In this document: piece by piece, positions 12,501 to 22,186 of the stretch
Layout: every line of letters begins with the position of its first letter
How positions within the stretch are numbered: the first letter of the stretch is position 1
From: Axinella damicornis
Taxonomy: Eukaryota; Porifera; Demospongiae; Axinellida; Axinellidae
DNA length: 64,000 nt
Assembly: GCA_963931865.1 (NCBI GenBank)
Contig: OZ007514.1
Span: 10,768,478-10,832,477, forward strand
Direction: 5' to 3'
The notes under the pieces: generated by a model
Database searches by the model: none
Told to the model about the DNA's origin: nothing
The model's input: only the letters and a program-made list of their open reading frames with translations
Made by a program: the position numbers and the translations under genes

Positions 12501-15500
12501 CTATAACCGAGGGAAATGAAGAGGTTTGGGCTCCTTTTAACATGCAGTGGCGTTTGCTAGAGTGACTCCATATCGCTGCAGTATAACTTGAATTATGAGC
12601 ACCAACCTTTCGGTGCATGATAGTGTGGGGCTTACTATATATAAGCAGTGTTTCTGTCTGAGTAAGTAGGGTGATACAGTGTTTCCCAGTGACAATTTGT
12701 TCAGCAAAATGTACGAATACTACTCTTGAGTTCAACTGGTAGCTATCAGTGTGCTGATTTGAGCAACCGATATTTAGTGTTTATCTTAGGGATAATTTTA
12801 ATGTACCACAGCTCTCTTCAGCAGTAAACCAAATGGGAGATGTCGCTTCACACATCATAAGTTCTGCAACCCGTGTGAGCTATACACAGGTAATATAATT
12901 ATCTGATTGCAAAAGATACTATTCAAAGGAAGGGTATGAGAAGTGTACGCTCTTGCTTCATTAGGTCTACATGCAGATCTGTGAATATGCGCAAAGCCTT
13001 TCTCCACCAGTTAGCTTGACATTACCCAAGAATGTATTCCCGCTGTGGTACAGAAGTTGCAAAAATATCAGTTGCATGGTTCATCTATACCTGCATGCAC
13101 GTGATCCTTGCATATTATGTCATCACACACAGGAGTGCTATTCACTGGTAAAGGTAAACCAGTGTTGAATGAAAACAGGGAAAAGGTACTCACTGCAGAT
13201 GGTTCTATTCTATTCTATTCTATTCGGCTTGGGAGGGGCTTTGAAGAAAGCACATTTAGGAAGGTGTATCATGGTTTAAAGACCCTGCATAAGCATTTTC
13301 AGAAAGAATCAGACTATAAGGTGAGCTTATATCAATTGCTATACTGGCATAAGCTGACATCCCTGTTGTCTTGGTGATTACTGGAACAGGTGTTGGAAAA
13401 TGGCAAGTGTGTTGGCAACCTCTGCCTGGATCTTGATGTCAAGGTATATCTGTAGCATGCATGTAAATGTTGCCAGTACTAGTCAGACTGCTTATTGATA
13501 TTGGTTTGTACTTTCTCAAACATATATAGAGGGTCTATGAAGGATACTTAAAGATGTATCATAATCCCAGTGCTTGTGAAAAGTATGGAAGAGCTGTATC
13601 AGTTGTAATGAGAGCCGAAGTCTTCAAGATTGCTCATCTTCACAGCCTATATGAGATGTCACGAATAAAAGCAGATGTTTACACGCTCAGAACCTGGACC
13701 TACATCCTCATATCTATTGCCCTTTTCTTGCGCAAAAGTGAGGCAGCAGCACTTCGAATAGAAGATATTGATATTCCGGCTGACACTACAACCAACGTCA
13801 TAACATTCCATGGCTTTCTCTTATCCTGATGCAGTTGGAGTATAATTGTTGCTCCATGCAGTGGGTGGATGCTGTAGAAGATGAACTTGAAAAATGAGAT
13901 ATTTTGTACATGTACCACCCATGTATATATGTTGTTTGATAATAATTGAATGCATGACTTGTGCAAGCAAACAGATGACAGATAACAGAACATCAATGCA
14001 TCTGTCAGTGTTAGTGGATAGCTGGGCGTGGGACTGGGAATGAGGCAATTAGAGTTTGTGGTATACGTAGCTAGATTATACTAAGTGCATGACTAATTAT
14101 AAGGTTATTAGGATATTAATGGATCCTCATGCTTTGAGAAAGACCTGCAGTTTACAGTACATCCATTCACAGGCCTGCACAGTTCTTGCACTGGAGGCAT
14201 GCTTGATAGCAATCAGAAGTCAGGTGAAGTATAGTAGACCTTTACTGGCTCTTCAGCATGAATTCATGCAAAAGCCACCTAATTTCTACTGATAGACCTG
14301 ATGAGGTTTGGAAAGTGATAGATAATACTTTAATCATAGCTTTGCTGCAGTCTTTGGAAAGCATCTTAACTGGTGCAGTACTCATAAAGAACATTCTCAG
14401 GTCAGTGTGCTTGATAGACAGCACTTGCAACATCACTTATGGAAAGGAAGTCTAAGTGCTAATAAAGTGGATGTAATACTTGAATCTTGTAAGCACTGTC
14501 AAATCCTTTAGATAGCCCATCAGCTGGAGCAACAAACCCAGTTTAGCCATGAGCAGGGTTTCTAAGTAATTACTATAGTAGATGCACTTCAGTAGCACTG
14601 CTACACTCTCTAAACAGACTTCCAGCATGCTACAGCAGAAACCCCTGTCAGAGACATGTGCAGGTCTTTTGGGTACCCACTATTTCCAGATGAAATACAT
14701 GCAGTTTAGCAGCACTGCTACACCCTCTCAGCAGACTGCCTGCAGATACAGCAGAAACCCCTGTCAGAGACATGCGCAGGTCTTTTGGGTACCCACTATT
14801 TCCAGATGAAATACATGCAGTTTAGCAGCACTGCTACACCCTCTCAGCAGACTGCCTGCAGATACAGCAGAAACCCCTGTCAGAGACATGCGCAGGTCTT
14901 TTGGGTACCCACTATTTCCAGATGAAATACATGCAGTTTAGCAGCACTGCTACACCCTCTCAGCAGACTGCCTGCAGATACAGCAGAAACCCCTGTCAGA
15001 GACATGCGCAGGTCTTTTGGGTACCCACTATTTCCAGATGAAATACATGCAGTTTAGCAGCACTGCTACACCCTCTCAGCAGACTGCCTGCAGATACAGC
15101 AGAAACCCCTGTCAGAGACATGCGCAGGTCTTTTGGGTACCCACTATTTCCAGATGAAATACATGCAGTTTAGCAGCACTGCTACACCCTCTCAGCAGAC
15201 TGCCTGCAGAAGGAATCCGTAGGAGGGGCGCGCGCGGGCATGCACGTGCACCGCACATGAGCCAGCGCATCCTGCACTATAGTAAAGCACGTTGCATGAC
15301 AAGTTATTTACTTTGTTTACGAGGAGTCATTTTTTGTTCTTTGTTTATGAGAAAAAAGGTTGATTACAAACTTGGATGTTGTATATCTCAACATGGTGCA
15401 TGTCCTAACTATAGGTGTATGTGTACATAAAAGTGACCTCTGGTAAACAGTCAGGTGGGTACCATGCACGGAAAGTTAATGGCACTAACGCTTACGAGCA

Positions 15501-18500
15501 ACAGCAATCATCCTAACTATCAATTGTTTCTGCAATTTCTAATCTTGTTATCATAAATCCAATTTGCAGATTTCATTCCAAATTCAGCAAAACATTTGTC
15601 AATGCCACCTGGAAAGTTCTTGGTGAACTGGAATACCCGTTTCCTTTTTGTGTAAGCACTTTTCGTGCTTACACACTTACTATAGACATCTCCCAACGTT
15701 GAAAATTCGTTACTCTCCATTTGTTCAAGTTCTGTGGTAGTCTGTTGAACACAGTTGTGCAACTGGTGAACGACATGAAGGTTGCAATCTCGACGTTGCT
15801 AAAGCCACTGATGTATCCCGAGGGCATACGATGGGCCCTGGGATGCTGGCTGTAGTGGTACACGTATACATGTACTGCTGTTTCAATACCACAAACGGAA
15901 TAGTAACTGCTTGAGGTAGCACATATTTCCGTGGATGTAGTATAAGCTGTTACTGGTGTGGATGTCTGTTGCCTCAAAATGCTGTTAAGTCTGGCCACTT
16001 CTTCTTGAAGGAAATGATTCTGTTTGTGGAGTTCCGTATTTTCATGTCGTAGTTTGACGACTTCATCTGTACCAGTTTATGTACAACTGTCATGGCTGTT
16101 GATCTTTGACGATATTTTTGTAGCATAGGACCTGTTTCCACAAAGGAGGGCCATATACGTTCAGCTGTATTTACTATTCCCTCCAGAAGCTGGGTACAGT
16201 AGAAGCACCAGGTTTATTGATGAACTGAGAAACAAAAGTGGTCAGTGCACCATCCAAGTTTGATCCTGCATTGCATGAGGAATAGATGATGGTCAAGCAG
16301 TATTGCACAAACATTAATGTACATATACCACATACTAGAATGTGGTAGTACATGAGCATGTGTCAAGCAGATGTTTCAGGTTAGTATTTTCTGCAGTTAG
16401 TCGGCCATTTTCTTCCCTCAGTTTTTCAATCTCTTCCCGAAGTCCAGTAATCTCTGTGCGGTTTTATCATGACCGTGAAGTTGATGAGAGAATAACAATA
16501 ACACACCTATGACATCTTCATTCGGAGTAGCTGTAAATATGAGGTGAAAAAGAAGGAAGATATCATATTTCAGCTCTCACTCTAATCTGTGATGTTCTAC
16601 AGTATGCTAGCATCATACCTAGTCTCGCGAGCCAGCCCACTTTCACATGGGCAGAAGTGGGCTGGCTCGCGAGACTAGGACTTCTCACTCCTGCGTTTTT
16701 CGCTTACAGCAACAAATGCTGAGGTGAGAAGGCCTGCATGGGTATGAGGAACAACTACAACAGGACTGAATGGAAACAGTAACTATTCTTTCTACTTTAT
16801 TAGTTTAGGAGGTTAGGTATCATGATGGAGGACGGAGGTTAACCAGCAGCAAAGTTCCATAATTGAACTACGGAGAACCATTCATACTGACAGCACTCCA
16901 TGCAGTGAAATACTATAGCTATAGATACATGGTAGGTCTAGCTACATGCCTGATTCTCAACCCACATGTGCATGGCCATAGGCCTACACAAGAAGTATAT
17001 AGCAGCATGAACAAACCAACTTACTTATCTGTCCGCCGTTTCTTCTAGCCTTCTGATCAAGCAAGGCAAACTTATCGAATTTGGAAAAACGGTCCGCGTT
17101 TCTTGTTTCCGCGAAAACAGCCAAAACGGTCACATGACATCGAAAACGCGATGTGATTGGTGGAAACGTTTCCAGCACGGTTCCAAAACGCGACGGAGGC
17201 AGAAGAAATGTACGTTCCCAGTCCCACGCCCAGCAGTCGACGAAAAGCTGGGCGTGGGACTGGGTACGAGGCTAAGGTGTACGTATAACCATTCACCTGG
17301 TTTTCAGACAATGTTACAGTTGTCATGGATACCAGTCTCAATTTCATGTTCTTAGAGATGCAGCCGTCTTGTCAAGCCCTTCAGGATAACGGTGTCGCTG
17401 CAGGAAGTTGAAGATAGCATTGTATCCCACTTCTACGTATAAGGAGCGTCTGACTGTTTCAATGCCTTCATATTCATTGCTAGTACAGTAATTGGGTGTT
17501 GTGACCAGTCTCATGCCCACCAGACCAACTGGCGGAGAGTTACAATTCTTGCACAGAGGTGTGCCTAGCGAAGGTGTAATTGAACATGTTAATTCAAGAG
17601 AAATTTGAAGACAGATGCTCGTTTCTGTTAGCCTTGTTCCCAAGCTGCGCAGTTTTTCATCACTTGAAGTTCGGAAAGCAGGGAGAGCCTGGTATCTTTC
17701 TCGTGTGAGCATGATGCAATCGAAAAAAAAATTCAGAACCAAAAAGTGAACTTTGTTCAACCAACTACACGTTCAACGCTCGGTGTGTATCACAGTTGCC
17801 CCCCGCTAGCTACATGTCTGTACATGTACATGTATGTGTGGAAAGTTACCTGGTTATATCATAGATAATAGACGTAGTTCTATTATCTATGGTTATACAT
17901 GTATGTACCTTAACTGTTCGTGCTGTTCCGAGCCCCAGTGCACCCAATACACATGTAGGTCTATTCAACCACCTTTCTACCCTTGACGTCGCGCACGCGA
18001 CGAATTAAGATACCAGGCCTCAGGCCCTCCGTGTTCTTCGTGTAACTGACTGTGACAGTCCATACTTTCGATTAGCACCTGCGTCGTCCCGAATTGTCGG
18101 TGTACGAAGTGAACGATCTCGAACTGCGCCGCAGGCTGTTACTGTGCGATCAATACCCCCCGGGTCCTCACCCCGTGTCGTTCTGTGTTCATCTGTGTTG
18201 ACTCTCAGGGTCAGGGCAAGACTCGGAGGTTTGTGTGTGTACTTCAGCACAGGGCTTTCACCAATTGGACGAACTGGTCAACGTGGCATGCACGTAGCTA
18301 GCTACGTCGAAGCGATCGGTTGACTTCCAGGGGCTCGTGTGCATTGGCGACAGCTTGGAGCTTTCACCGCTTGGGGCTTTAAACAGCACCGAACTCACCG
18401 ATCTCTCTCCTTGACTGGCTTGTATAAGACACTCGGACAGGACGGCAAGCTGCCGAAAACGTATTACAATTAGAGATTAAATTCCGAAATATTTGGGAAT

Positions 18501-20693
18501 TCCCTTGCCGAAATTAGAGACAATTTTTTCCCATTTGCGTGAAGGGGTGCCGAATAATTAGGGATGCCGAACTTTTAGAAGATATACGGTATATAACCAC
18601 AATAATTATGGCACACTCTACAATTTCCTTGGCCATCCTAGCTACCTGAGAAAGGTGTTAGTTACAAGAAATCTCACTCAAACCACCAGGCATTGAAAGT
18701 ATAGCTACCATATGGCCGGAAAATTTGGCGGAAAATTTGGCGGGAATTAAATTTGGCGGATTGGCTCTAAAAGGATGTGAATTGTATTGGGCAGATTAAA
18801 ATTTGCCGGATTTGGGGAAATTTGCGGAGCGAGAATGACATCATACTACCTCACGGCTGGCTGGCTAGGCTAGGCTGCGTGGCCGCGGAGCGCTCGGTGG
18901 TTTACATGCGAAACATTTTGTGTCATAAGGCTGCGATGGAGTCCGAGTTTGCGGTGGAGAGCTGTGTTCCAGGTACCACGTCTATAAAAAAACTCTGGGA
19001 TGCGAGTGTAGGAGAGGAACTGCCGTGCGAGTGGCAATGAAATGAACCCATACGCACTGCGGCAATAGCAGTGATGCGAATTCAGGAGCACCATTGTCGG
19101 CCATGTACCCAGTGTAAAATATGGACTCGATCCTCCACGATCGACCCGCGCAATCACCTCAGTGCCGCACTAGCTCCACCTAGCCGCACGTCTGTGATAC
19201 TTCACACCCTACTATCGGACTCTTACGAAACTTCTGAATAACAACTTGATTTGACACAAAACCTGAACTTTTACAACACTGAAAAACAGACCTTTTATAC
19301 AAAATCATAACACCAAATACCACACATAAGGTGATTACACAGTAACACATTAGTGCCTACCAATCCAGGAGGTAGCACATTAGCACATACACTACACCCA
19401 GGAAGATATCAGCTGCTTGCTCGCTACTTCTGGCAGATCAGAGACATAGGTTTTAGGAGTGCGTGAGCGAGAGCTCAAGTGTCGTTACGAGACCCCGCCC
19501 ATCTGCACGTCATGACAAAATATTGGTGGAATTTAATTTGGCGGTGCGTTCATAATCCACCAAACCACCAAATTATATTCCCCGCCAAATTTTCCGGCCA
19601 TACGGTAGGTGGGAGTAGTTTCGTTCCCAGACCCTCCCCGAAATGCGGAAAAAGGTCTGGTGTTCTGAGCGATATTTCTTGGCGCATTGGGCGGGGTTGG
19701 GGTTATATGGTGTAAGGAACGTTAATTATTGCATCCAATGAAAGCGCACCTAACACCCTTCTTGTAAGCTTAATGTAGGAGCGCACTAGGTCCTTCACGA
19801 GGGACACCAAAGGGCTAACAACAACTATTGACGTACAGTTGCTCTGTGCTTGCACAGAATTCTCTCAGCTTGCTCTTCGGTAGGCCTGTTGTATCCAAGT
19901 TCCTCAAAGGCAGCGAGAATTAGATCTTGTCTTGAGTAGCAATGTTAAGCCTGGTTATAGACGCTTCTGGGCTTCTCTCCATAATGTTCACTGACATACC
20001 GTCCGTACTACATGTACACTGCACTGTTAAAGTACATATACGTATACACCGTACGCTGATTGACTACGTAATTTGCGTTCTGCCGTCTGATTTGAGCTTT
20101 TAAATCCCAGAGCGATCACGCCCCATGCGCCAAGAAATATCACTCAGAACACCAGATCCTCTTTCCGTGTTTCGGGGAGGGTCTGGGAACGAGACTAAGG
20201 TGGGAGAGGGTCTGGGAACGAGACTACAGAGGGTGTGCGGTGTGTAGTGCTCGACCTCAGGCTCTGTCCTTATTTCGAATCCCACTAAAGCCCTTGGGTT
20301 TCTGTTGAAGGGTGGTTCATCTTAAAAAGGGAATGTCATTTGTCCTTCCAGAAAAACAAGTTTGAGTATGGTAACTCAACCAGTGATGATGTTATCACCA
20401 TCCATAATATTATGGGGCCCCAAGACCTGCTGAAAACCTCCAGCATTGGGGATGCAGCCCCCCCCCCCAGGGAACCAAACTAGAACCATTACTGAACTGA
20501 ACTGAACTGAACGAGACTACACACAATTTTTAATATCACGCCCATAATTATAAGGCTACTAACCTATAGTTGGACTCCCAGGTGAAGTGAAAGTATCCTC
20601 GCAGAACCGTCTCAGAATACTCGTGGTTCCTACTCCAGAGTCCCCAACCAGCACTAATTTAAATAGTAAGTCTTTGACGTGCGCCTGCTCCAT
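6105..20693 (-). CDS. Atypical Rab-family small GTPase, four exons seen, 3' part missing
   Basis: Rab proteins are membrane-traffic GTPases. The coding exons on the minus strand are 20693-20564, 10763-10703, 6383-6326 and 6185-6105, joined at phases 1, 2 and 0, each with a GT donor and AG acceptor. They give 110 residues that align without gaps to Rab8/Rab10-type proteins: [12 protein letters not shown] (11-22), TIG before a [15 protein letters not shown] strand (50-64), DTAGHERF (65-72), then [17 protein letters not shown] (84-100). Two nucleotide-binding positions are unusual. The P-loop Lys is Thr (GDSGVGTTS, residue 23), and the switch II Gln is His (residue 69). The NKxD and SAK motifs and the prenylated C-terminus were not found before position 1, so the gene is incomplete here. 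Intron 1 is about 9.8 kb and full of repeats. The last donor (GTTAGA) and the exon 3 donor (GTGCAT) are weak. It is either an atypical Rab or an early pseudogene. Confidence 0.8.
6386..6600. repeat. (TG)n microsatellite
   Basis: Nearly continuous TG repeat with few interruptions. On the minus strand its CA tract ends in the AG acceptor of Rab exon 3. The many ORFs reading poly-Val-Cys or poly-His-Thr are artefacts. Confidence 0.98.
6610..7250. other. Rab intron sequence; no further feature recognised
   Basis: Lies in the intron between Rab exons 2 and 3. No exon of a known family is seen on either strand; the longest ORF here has no recognisable domain. Confidence 0.4.
7251..7331. mobile_element. 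Small TAGCCTCG-family foldback, 81 bp
   Basis: Starts GAGCCTCGTTCCCAGGC and ends GCCTGGGAATGAGGCTA. No convincing target duplication is visible, so it may be old or rearranged. Confidence 0.75.
7492..7970 (+). repeat. ER1 repeat, copy b
   Basis: Second copy of the repeat seen at 3213. It contains an ATG-initiated 57-nt open segment (7627-7683, starting MATKGKTR) that ends exactly at GTGAGT. A second ATG segment near 7801 ends at another GTGAGT near 7850. Confidence 0.85.
7977..8525 (+). repeat. ER1 repeat, copy c, with duplicated 3' end
   Basis: Third copy, in tandem with copy b. The 57-nt ATG segment is at 8107-8163 (starting [12 protein letters not shown]), followed by GTGAGT. The 3' terminus CCCCTACCAGGAGTGTAAT occurs twice in a row (8471-8489 and 8507-8525). 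Confidence 0.85.
8540..9130 (+). repeat. Composite repeat with internal 29-bp VNTR
   Basis: Fixed 5' part (TATATACAAGTAGCTGAGC..CGCTCAGCTGC), a variable array of a unit of about 29 bp (CGCTTCAGCTGCTGCTCCCC..) from about 8690 to 8985, then a fixed 3' part ending near CCGTCACTCACAGACAGAC. An inverted copy of the same design is at about 41505-42040. The 162- and 120-codon ORFs are translations of the array. Confidence 0.8.
9178..9884 (+). mobile_element. Hairpin-ended repeat HP1, single copy
   Basis: Starts near TTTATCATACACCTATG and ends in a 143-bp near-perfect hairpin (9742-9884) made of AGTATCACCATAGTACCAAG and its complement. The whole unit recurs, as a palindromic dimer, at 61833-63214. 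The 189-codon minus-strand ORF inside is not preserved in the other copies. Confidence 0.85.
9895..10477. mobile_element. GGCGGAAA TIR element, copy 1, 583 bp
   Basis: Bounded by TACCGTATGGCCGGAAAATT and its reverse complement (about 27 bp), followed inward by repeated TTTGGCGGA motifs. It carries decayed HIRAN-like coding sequence. It is related to the element at 18706-19607 and begins 11 bp after the HP1 hairpin. Confidence 0.9.
10085..10310 (+). pseudogene. HIRAN-like domain fragment inside TIR element, copy 1
   Basis: One frame reads [19 protein letters not shown] then YAVAVI. A second frame continues [17 protein letters not shown]. Together these match the conserved pattern of a HIRAN-like domain (W-D..VGE.L.C, YAVAV, VGHVPR.IS..CSLFL) that I know from multi-copy invertebrate proteins. 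A frameshift separates the two halves near 10210, so it cannot be translated intact. HIRAN domains bind DNA 3' ends; any function here is lost. Confidence 0.6.
10800..11040. repeat. (GT)n-rich microsatellite with GTG interruptions
   Basis: TG dinucleotides broken by GTGGTG and CATG. It lies just upstream (minus-strand sense) of Rab exon 2. The ORFs here are repeat artefacts, apart from the Rab exon read-through at 10703-10763. Confidence 0.95.
11222..11957. mobile_element. TIR element with 32-bp terminal repeats
   Basis: The left terminus (ACATGTACCGTAGTCTCTCG) and the right terminus (CGAGAGACTACGGTACATGT) are inverted copies over about 32 bp with one mismatch. Further inward are repeated GGGTGGGCGTATTTTCGA and TAGGCCCACCC blocks. 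No transposase is seen. Confidence 0.85.
12833..13829 (+). CDS. Tyrosine recombinase-like gene (Crypton/phage-integrase type), partial or broken
   Basis: Exons that read well on the plus strand: 12833-12889 (ATG, 19 codons, donor GTAATA); 12970 to about 13155; about 13139-13320; 13390-13443; 13530-13829 (stop TGA). The last exon contains [20 protein letters not shown] followed by [10 protein letters not shown]. This fits the first catalytic box (Arg after a hydrophobic helix, then sE..aLr..DI) of tyrosine recombinases. The exon before it fits a helical core-binding region. Exons 13139-13320, 13390 and 13530 join in phase 0. The join between 12970 and 13139 is unresolved: the reading frame changes, and a (TTCTA)4 repeat lies within the exon at about 13203-13224. 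The later catalytic His, Arg and Tyr boxes were not found downstream. It lies in Rab intron 1, opposite strand. A domesticated or dead Crypton-type element is the likeliest identity. Confidence 0.5.
13830..14580. other. No further exon recognised
   Basis: The C-terminal half of a recombinase would be expected here but the catalytic boxes are not visible. A lone TAGCCTCG-family terminus (GGGACTGGGAATGAGGCA) lies at 14029-14046. Confidence 0.4.
14581..15209. repeat. 116-bp tandem repeat, about 5.4 copies
   Basis: Units start at 14583 (diverged, 118 bp), 14701, 14817, 14933, 15049 and 15165, each beginning near GCAGTTTAGCAGCACTGCTA. The later copies are almost identical. The period is not a multiple of 3, so it does not encode a peptide repeat. 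Confidence 0.97.
15520..16470 (-). CDS. Candidate multi-exon gene with coiled coil, unknown function
   Basis: Not recognised as a known family. Minus-strand open segments look protein-like: about 16460-16350 ([18 protein letters not shown], continuing to LKHLL), about 16195-16090 ([20 protein letters not shown]), about 16065-15900 ([17 protein letters not shown], then [15 protein letters not shown]) and about 15800-15520 (ending [10 protein letters not shown] then a stop). The first and third are leucine-heptad coiled coils of the length seen in dimerising or bZIP-like proteins, but no basic region is seen. Exact splice sites were not settled, and the frame changes between segments. It lies in Rab intron 1 on the same strand. 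It may be an old gene fragment rather than an expressed gene. Confidence 0.35.
16619..16679. repeat. Perfect short palindrome TAGTCTCGCGAGCC
   Basis: TAGTCTCGCGAGCCAGCCCA and its complement flank a short loop. It resembles the TAGCCTCG foldbacks in size and in its TAG..CTA ends, but the termini differ and no target duplication is seen. Confidence 0.85.
17215..17275. mobile_element. Small foldback related to the TAGCCTCG family
   Basis: Inverted arms CCCAGTCCCACGCCCAGC and GCTGGGCGTGGGACTGGG flank a short loop and end in ACGAGGCTA on the right. The left end lacks TAGCCTC. Confidence 0.7.
17629..18050. mobile_element. Degraded TAGCCTTG foldback element, right end unclear
   Basis: Begins TAGCCTTGTTCCCAAGCTGC. 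Its interior (CTGGTATCTTTCTCGTGTGAGC, and later ACCAGGCC) parallels the element at 4960-5356. The expected right terminus is not found. Confidence 0.6.
18051..18705. other. No gene recognised
   Basis: Within Rab intron 1. No exon of a known family is visible. Confidence 0.4.
18936..19465 (+). pseudogene. HIRAN-like domain fragment, copy 2, interrupted by a solo LTR
   Basis: Begins [16 protein letters not shown] and continues [16 protein letters not shown], then stops. The remainder is frameshifted and split by the 284-bp insertion. It is parallel to the fragment at 10085 but independently decayed. Confidence 0.55.
19113..19396 (-). mobile_element. Solo LTR, 284 bp, with 5-bp target duplication
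   Basis: On the plus strand it starts TGTAAAATATGG, ends ACACTACA and is flanked on both sides by CCCAG. The related TIR element at 9895 has the uninterrupted site (TGTACCCAGGAAGATATC, near 10235-10252). On the minus strand a TATAAAAGG box lies inside, so that orientation is likelier. It is unrelated in sequence to the LTRs at 47382 and 52449. Confidence 0.8.
19616..20197. mobile_element. TAG(T/C)..CG foldback element with exact 9-bp duplication
   Basis: Termini are TAGTTTCGTTCCCAGACCCT and the complement ending GAACGAGACTA. The 9 bp on both sides are AGGTGGGAG. The inner arms (TGGTGTTCTGAGCGATATTT and complement) are not shared with other members here. A second right-end fragment (GGGTCTGGGAACGAGACTA) follows directly, to 20226. 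Confidence 0.9.
20227..20563. other. Rab intron 1 near exon 1; low complexity only
   Basis: Contains a C run (20459-20468) and (CTGAA)n-like repeats near 20495. No exon is seen. Confidence 0.4.
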
Positions 20694-21239
20694 CTGCTTC
20701 GGTGAGGAAGGTCATTAGTCGCGAGAGTCTGGACATAACCTTTCAAGAGGTTTCGACAGGACCCGAATTATTTCTTTCAGCGTCCAACGCGGAGTAGAGT
20801 GGATATCTTGCAAAGCAGATACATGTACAACAAAGCCAAGTCCCTTCAACTGTCAATGACAAGTCACTAATCGCAAGCCCCACCCCTTGCACGCGCCGCG
20901 CGCACCGGCCGGCGCGGCATTCGGGCCATGAGAAAGACATTCTCCTTTCAAGCAGATTACTATATATTGGTTGAGATAAAAGGTAGTGTGACATGGCGTA
21001 TGCCAAATGTGACTGAAGTGGAAGTCATTCCTGAAGAAAAGTGAACTTGGGCAGTAGTGAACACTTGCAGCATATGGACAGCAGAAGTGGTATGAGCAAG
21101 AGTATACTTTGAAAGTTCTGAGATCCAGAATAAGTCGACCAGTAATCTTGGTCTTGATTGATTCATTGCTTAGTTGCAAGTCAATTGTAGGGAGACGAGG
21201 AAATCTTAAAAAAAAGTTCTTAGTTTTTACAAACAGCTG

Positions 21240-21865
21240 AACAAGCTTGCTGTGTCTCGCTGATCTTGTTGCAGTAGAGCTGAAAGAAATATATTGGGAA
21301 TTAAAGAACTACAATTCAGAGCCGATTGCTTTAAGATTCTTACAAAGAACAATATAACTTGGAGTTCCAGAGTCATCATGAGAGGGAACAATTAAAAGCC
21401 GACTTTTGTAATTGGTGTATAGTGACCGTTTAGAATAAATTTTGTTGCTTGACGCTGGATTTATCAAGACAGGTCTCCAAATCTGAGAACTGTAGAGCAG
21501 TTGGGAGGAAATGTTCTTTCTTGTTGTAAAGCTGTTGGTTGCCGAGAAAGTTCTACGGACCAGGCCAAGAATACGATATACTTTGGAAGAGGTTTGAGAG
21601 ATTGTAAGACATAAGATCCCAGCTCCTTGGGATGAGAACGTGATGTGATTTCACATTAATAAAATTATTTTGTTGATGAAGTATAGGGAAAGAGGTTGTT
21701 TGAACGTTAACTGAAGGACGACAGTGACCATTTGGACTCATGAAGAGCAGCTCCCACTCAGAACTCCAGTTGGAGAGGTCAGATTGCAAAAGTTGCATGA
21801 CAGTCAAGAGGAGATGATAGCTATGGGGGACAGACATTTGGTGTCATCTGAACAACATACGTAGC
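21240..21865 (-). pseudogene. LINE (non-LTR retrotransposon) reverse-transcriptase fragment
   Basis: Minus-strand segments in more than one frame read DDTKCLS (catalytic Asp pair of the RT palm), LLQSDLSNWSSEWELLF (the thumb region typical of Jockey/CR1/L2-type LINEs), then RILGLVRRTF and SSQLLYSSQIWRPVL (the conserved RT C-terminal segment). Frames are interrupted and the 5' and 3' ends of a LINE are absent. It is a dead fragment upstream of Rab exon 1. Confidence 0.65.
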
Positions 21866-22073
21866 TATAATATTATACTTATTCTTTATATAGCTTCAGA
21901 ACAATGCAGCATTATGCACAACACAGTCTAACAGGGTACATTTGGGGTTGGAGAAAATCAGTGAACGATAATCACAAATTGTTGAGTGATATGATAACAA
22001 TCTGTAGCAAAATGAAATTATACCGGTACTGAATCCAGGTTCAGTTGATTGCACAGGTACCGGTAGCCTCATT

Positions 22074-22186
22074 CCATGCGGGCCTTACCCCATTTTCTGT
22101 TCTTCGGTTTGCACTGACATTAATTATCCTTGTATTGTCAGTGCAAACCGAAGAACAGAAAACGGGGTAAAGCCTGGGCAAGGCTA
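22074..22186. mobile_element. TAGCCTCA foldback with private stem, 113 bp
   Basis: Termini TAGCCTCATTCCATGCGGGC and GCCTGGGCAAGGCTA enclose a perfect inner stem (CTGTTCTTCGGTTTGCACTG and complement) that occurs in no other copy here. No clear target duplication. Confidence 0.8.

Larger units (their letters stand above)
18706..19607. mobile_element. GGCGGAAA TIR element, copy 2, 902 bp
   Basis: Same termini as the element at 9895 (TACCATATGGCCGGAAAATT and complement). It is longer because a solo LTR (19113-19396) is inserted in it. It also carries the HIRAN-like fragment, with a stop after [15 protein letters not shown] near 19038. Confidence 0.9.
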
